25,069 nucleotides of DNA from a virus. Of this stretch, positions 22,371-25,069 are shown in pieces. A program made the position numbers and the translations under genes. The first letter of the stretch is position 1. Every line of letters begins with the position of its first letter. The DNA is taken from IMG/VR virus record IMGVR_UViG_3300042465_000905, positions 1 to 25,069 of that record; one strand, written 5' to 3'. The notes beneath the pieces were generated by a model. It was given only the letters and a program-made list of their open reading frames with translations. It was not told the origin of the DNA and did not search any database.

Positions 22371-25069
22371 ATGCCAATAGATGTGCAAATGCCGGATGGG
22401 ACCATCATTAGTGGGGTCCCAGACAATATCAGTCAAGCCGATCTACTGGCTAGATATAAGGCATATGTACCGCCTCCACCAGAACCAGAAAGCGCTGGAT
22501 TCTCAGCCAAAGATACTGCTCTTGCTCTAGGTCAAGGTGTTGTTGGTGCTGGTAAATCTTTGGTTGATGTATTCGGTGCTGACACCCCTGCATCACAAGC
22601 ATTAGGTGATATATCTAAAGGTATAGCTGAGCAATACTCTCCAGCCCGTAAAGCAGAGATGGCTCGCCGTGAAACGCTACAAAAGCAGGCTTCTAAAGGG
22701 TCCGTTGGTGAAGAGATCGGCACCTTCCTTGCTGGTGTAGCTGAGGCACCCGTTCAATCCCTTGCACAAGGCTTAGGATCAATAGTTCCTTACGTTGGTA
22801 CAGGAATCATCGGTGGTATAGCCAAACTTGGTGGCGCTACCGTTAAAGCCATCAATACCGTAGTAGGTGCGGCGCAAGGTACTGGCGCTGTTAAAGGATC
22901 CTTATACGATGGCGTTAAGCAAGAGTTAGAAAAGTCAGGAATGAGCGAGAAGGAAGCCGCAGCTAAGGCTTCTAAAGCACAAGAATACCTAGGCGAAAAC
23001 TTCCTTGATATTGCTGGCGGTACTTTACTAGGCGCTGCTGCTGCCCGTGTCGGTGTGGAAAACTTACTTACCCCTGGCGCAGCTGCAAAACTAGATAAAA
23101 GACTACTTACCCGTGCAGGCAAAGCTGCCCTTGCTGAAGCTCCGCTAGAGGGCGCACAAGGTGGACAGGAGCAATTGGCTATCAATCGCGCCCTGCAGAA
23201 ACAAGGATTTGATGTAGGTACATTTGAAGGTGTAGCTGGTGCTGCTGCCCGTGATGCAGCCGTAGGTGCGTTAACTGGTTCAGCCGTAGGTTCTGTCCGC
23301 GCTCCTGGAGCTGAAGCAGTTACTGCTCCCCCAGTAGATCCTAACGCGCCCGCTGTTCCGCCAGTAGATACTGCCGCCCCAAGGACTGCACCTCCGTCAT
23401 CATCCCAAGATACGCAGGCCATGATTGATGAGTTTAGTGGCTTACCCCCTGCTGCACCGCCTGCTGATACAACCCCTATTGATACAGTTACTCCAGCAGC
23501 ACCTGTAGGCAATGAGATCTGGGAAAGCATACAGAACCGCGATAGATCTACCCCTGCCTCCATAGCTCAAATGGCCAAGATTGCCAATGAGCCAGACTAT
23601 AGCCGTGTCAGTATGTCCCGTGACTACGGCACTGGCGCTCCTATCGTAGCTGGTAGCGAGATAGATCCTATCCGTTTAGGTAGATCAGACACAGTAACTG
23701 GAGCAGATGGCAAGAAAGTTCCTATTCAGTATGGCGTTATCGAGGCCAGTGAGGTTATCCCATCGCATAACGCAGACGGCACCAAGAATCCTTCTTATGT
23801 TGATCAAAGCGTATCCGCTTTCCGAGCCATTACCAATGGCCGTGTAGCCGGTCTTCAGGCTGCCTATAACCAAGGCACAGCAAACGATTACAGAAAAGCT
23901 CTGTTAAGTGATGATTTACACGGGATAGATAGAAAAGTCATTGAAGGCATGCAGAACCCAATGCTGGTTCGTGTAATGCCTATGGATCAGGTAAGCAAGA
24001 ACACTGGCGATGTAAGCAATACCGGCGCTGGACTTACATTTAATTTTGTAGAACAGGCTAAGAACGATACCAATCGTATTGATCTGTCAAAGATTACATT
24101 CACCGACAATGGTGATGTAACGCCACAGACTATTCGTGATTTTGTAGCGGCCATGCCGACTACCGAACAGGGCAACCTGATGGGTAAGGATGGCAATCCT
24201 ACGAAGCAAGCGGTAGATCGTGTCAATGCAGCCATCTTCCAACAGGCTTACGGTAACGATAAGCTAACTGAACTGGCGTTCCAGGCACAAGATGAAGAGG
24301 CACGTAATATTGTCCGCGCCCTGAATATGGCGGCATCAAAGGCTATTCGCCTAGGTGATTCTGGTGACTATGACGTTCGCCCACTGGTAAACGAAGCAGT
24401 AGAACTGGCCATAAATGCCAGACGCAACAACATGTCTTTGAAAGACGTTGTGGCACAGGGAGACCTAACAGCTAATCCTTTAGCCAAAGATATAGTCCAA
24501 ATGTTTGCTGACAATCCACGATCAGCAAAAGCCATCGGTGAGAACCTGTCCAACCTGTTTGACAATGCGTTTGCAGAAGGCAGTAAAACTGACGAGGATA
24601 TGTTTGGTGCAGTGCCAAAACGTCCAGTAGATGAGCTAATCAGGGATTCTTTTGCTAAGAAAACTGAGCCAGATTTATTTGATGAGAAGAAGCCAGCGAC
24701 TACGGAAGGGCCAGCTACAGAAGTTATTGCAAATGAAACTACTCCTGAATTAAAAGATTTTGATATTACCAAATCAAAAGAAACAATTCACGATGAAATA
24801 AAAGACTTAGATGCTGAGCAACTCTCACAGTACCTAGTAGATAACGCACCTAATTCAGCCGCTAGACACATTGCTAATAAGATTCTTGCGCGCGTAAAAG
24901 ATCTTATTAAAGCTGGCATTCCTGTAAGAATTGAAATTAAAGACGGTCCAATTGTTAGAAAAGATGTTAGCAAACTAAAAGGAAATGAGCAGTCGGCAAC
25001 CGCGTATGGTTGGCAACAACCTATTCTTAATCAAACATTTAGAAAATTAGCTTATTACAAAATAAGTTT
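22371..25069 (+). CDS. Large polyvalent ejected protein with ddrB-like ParB-superfamily domain (3' end missing)
   Basis: Open from ATG 22371 through the window end, at least 899 aa. Residues 1-34 are a short phage N-terminal module (VQMPDGTIISGVPDNISQAD). Residues about 118-178 are Gly/Ala-rich and hydrophobic. Residues about 314-377 are a Pro-rich linker. Residues about 445-660 match the ddrB-like ParB-superfamily pattern: YGVIEASEVIPSHNADG, NGRVAGLQAAYNQG, MQNPMLVRVMP, FVEQAKNDTNRIDLS, and the following helical part TTEQGNLMGKDGNPTKQAVD with FQQAYGNDKL. Such domains are known from polyvalent phage and plasmid proteins thought to act in the new host. The final 100 residues begin another, unidentified domain (AARHIANKILARVKDLI). 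Confidence 0.72.
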   Translation, partial: MPIDVQMPDGTIISGVPDNISQADLLARYKAYVPPPPEPESAGFSAKDTALALGQGVVGAGKSLVDVFGADTPASQALGDISKGIAEQYSPARKAEMARRETLQKQASKGSVGEEIGTFLAGVAEAPVQSLAQGLGSIVPYVGTGIIGGIAKLGGATVKAINTVVGAAQGTGAVKGSLYDGVKQELEKSGMSEKEAAAKASKAQEYLGENFLDIAGGTLLGAAAARVGVENLLTPGAAAKLDKRLLTRAGKAALAEAPLEGAQGGQEQLAINRALQKQGFDVGTFEGVAGAAARDAAVGALTGSAVGSVRAPGAEAVTAPPVDPNAPAVPPVDTAAPRTAPPSSSQDTQAMIDEFSGLPPAAPPADTTPIDTVTPAAPVGNEIWESIQNRDRSTPASIAQMAKIANEPDYSRVSMSRDYGTGAPIVAGSEIDPIRLGRSDTVTGADGKKVPIQYGVIEASEVIPSHNADGTKNPSYVDQSVSAFRAITNGRVAGLQAAYNQGTANDYRKALLSDDLHGIDRKVIEGMQNPMLVRVMPMDQVSKNTGDVSNTGAGLTFNFVEQAKNDTNRIDLSKITFTDNGDVTPQTIRDFVAAMPTTEQGNLMGKDGNPTKQAVDRVNAAIFQQAYGNDKLTELAFQAQDEEARNIVRALNMAASKAIRLGDSGDYDVRPLVNEAVELAINARRNNMSLKDVVAQGDLTANPLAKDIVQMFADNPRSAKAIGENLSNLFDNAFAEGSKTDEDMFGAVPKRPVDELIRDSFAKKTEPDLFDEKKPATTEGPATEVIANETTPELKDFDITKSKETIHDEIKDLDAEQLSQYLVDNAPNSAARHIANKILARVKDLIKAGIPVRIEIKDGPIVRKDVSKLKGNEQSATAYGWQQPILNQTFRKLAYYKIS

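Noticed and set aside
22790-23563. Long minus-strand open frame (257 codons) opposite the polyvalent protein
   Set aside because: Ala/Ser/Pro-rich shadow of a + strand frame that is open for 899 codons and carries recognisable domain motifs; no ribosome-binding context or neighbouring minus-strand genes.

Overview
The window is a stretch of the late (structural, lysis and ejection) region of a tailed bacteriophage genome. Every supportable gene is on the + strand. Genes are packed with gaps of at most 34 nt, and many neighbours overlap by TAATG or ATGA, so the whole window looks like one or a few long polycistronic transcripts. No promoter, terminator, tRNA or rRNA is visible. Two head-to-tail adaptor-like proteins, a nozzle/stabilisation-like protein and three large ejection-type proteins are present, while no tape-measure, tail-tube or sheath gene is seen; this fits a short-tailed (podovirus-like) phage. 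An i-spanin/o-spanin pair implies a host with an outer membrane. Many families resemble those of uncultured freshwater and marine phages (recognition from memory), so an aquatic Gram-negative host is likely but not proven.

Layout. 1-2536: tail of an upstream gene, a first adaptor-like protein with an inserted beta domain, a zinc-ribbon protein, two small basic proteins and a second adaptor. 2556-13426: a fibre/adhesin block of about 11 kb with a 141-aa structural protein, a 647-aa modular fibre, small fibre-related proteins, five glycine-rich adhesin-like paralogues, one orphan N-terminal module, a cyanophage-type 126-aa protein and a protein built from eight exact-length 22-residue repeats. 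13423-15707: a small zinc ribbon, a conserved membrane protein and a lysis cassette (i-spanin, embedded o-spanin, two holin candidates, GH108-type endolysin) chained by start/stop overlaps. 15713-18559: the nozzle-like protein and a jelly-roll-like decoration or fibre protein. 18594-25069: two ejection-type proteins, then a protein of at least 899 aa, cut by the window end, with a ddrB-like ParB-superfamily region.

How it may work together (inference). The adaptors and nozzle close the head and build the tail. The fibre block supplies a set of receptor-binding proteins made by shuffling a few N-terminal modules onto a common glycine-rich head. The ejection proteins travel with the DNA, the last perhaps acting inside the host. 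The lysis cassette releases progeny. The observations most worth following are the five-member adhesin array, a canonical slippery heptamer placed directly before a stop codon between the orphan module and the next adhesin, the o-spanin gene hidden in another frame of the i-spanin gene, the same inserted domain in the adaptor and the nozzle, and the polyvalent-type ejected protein.
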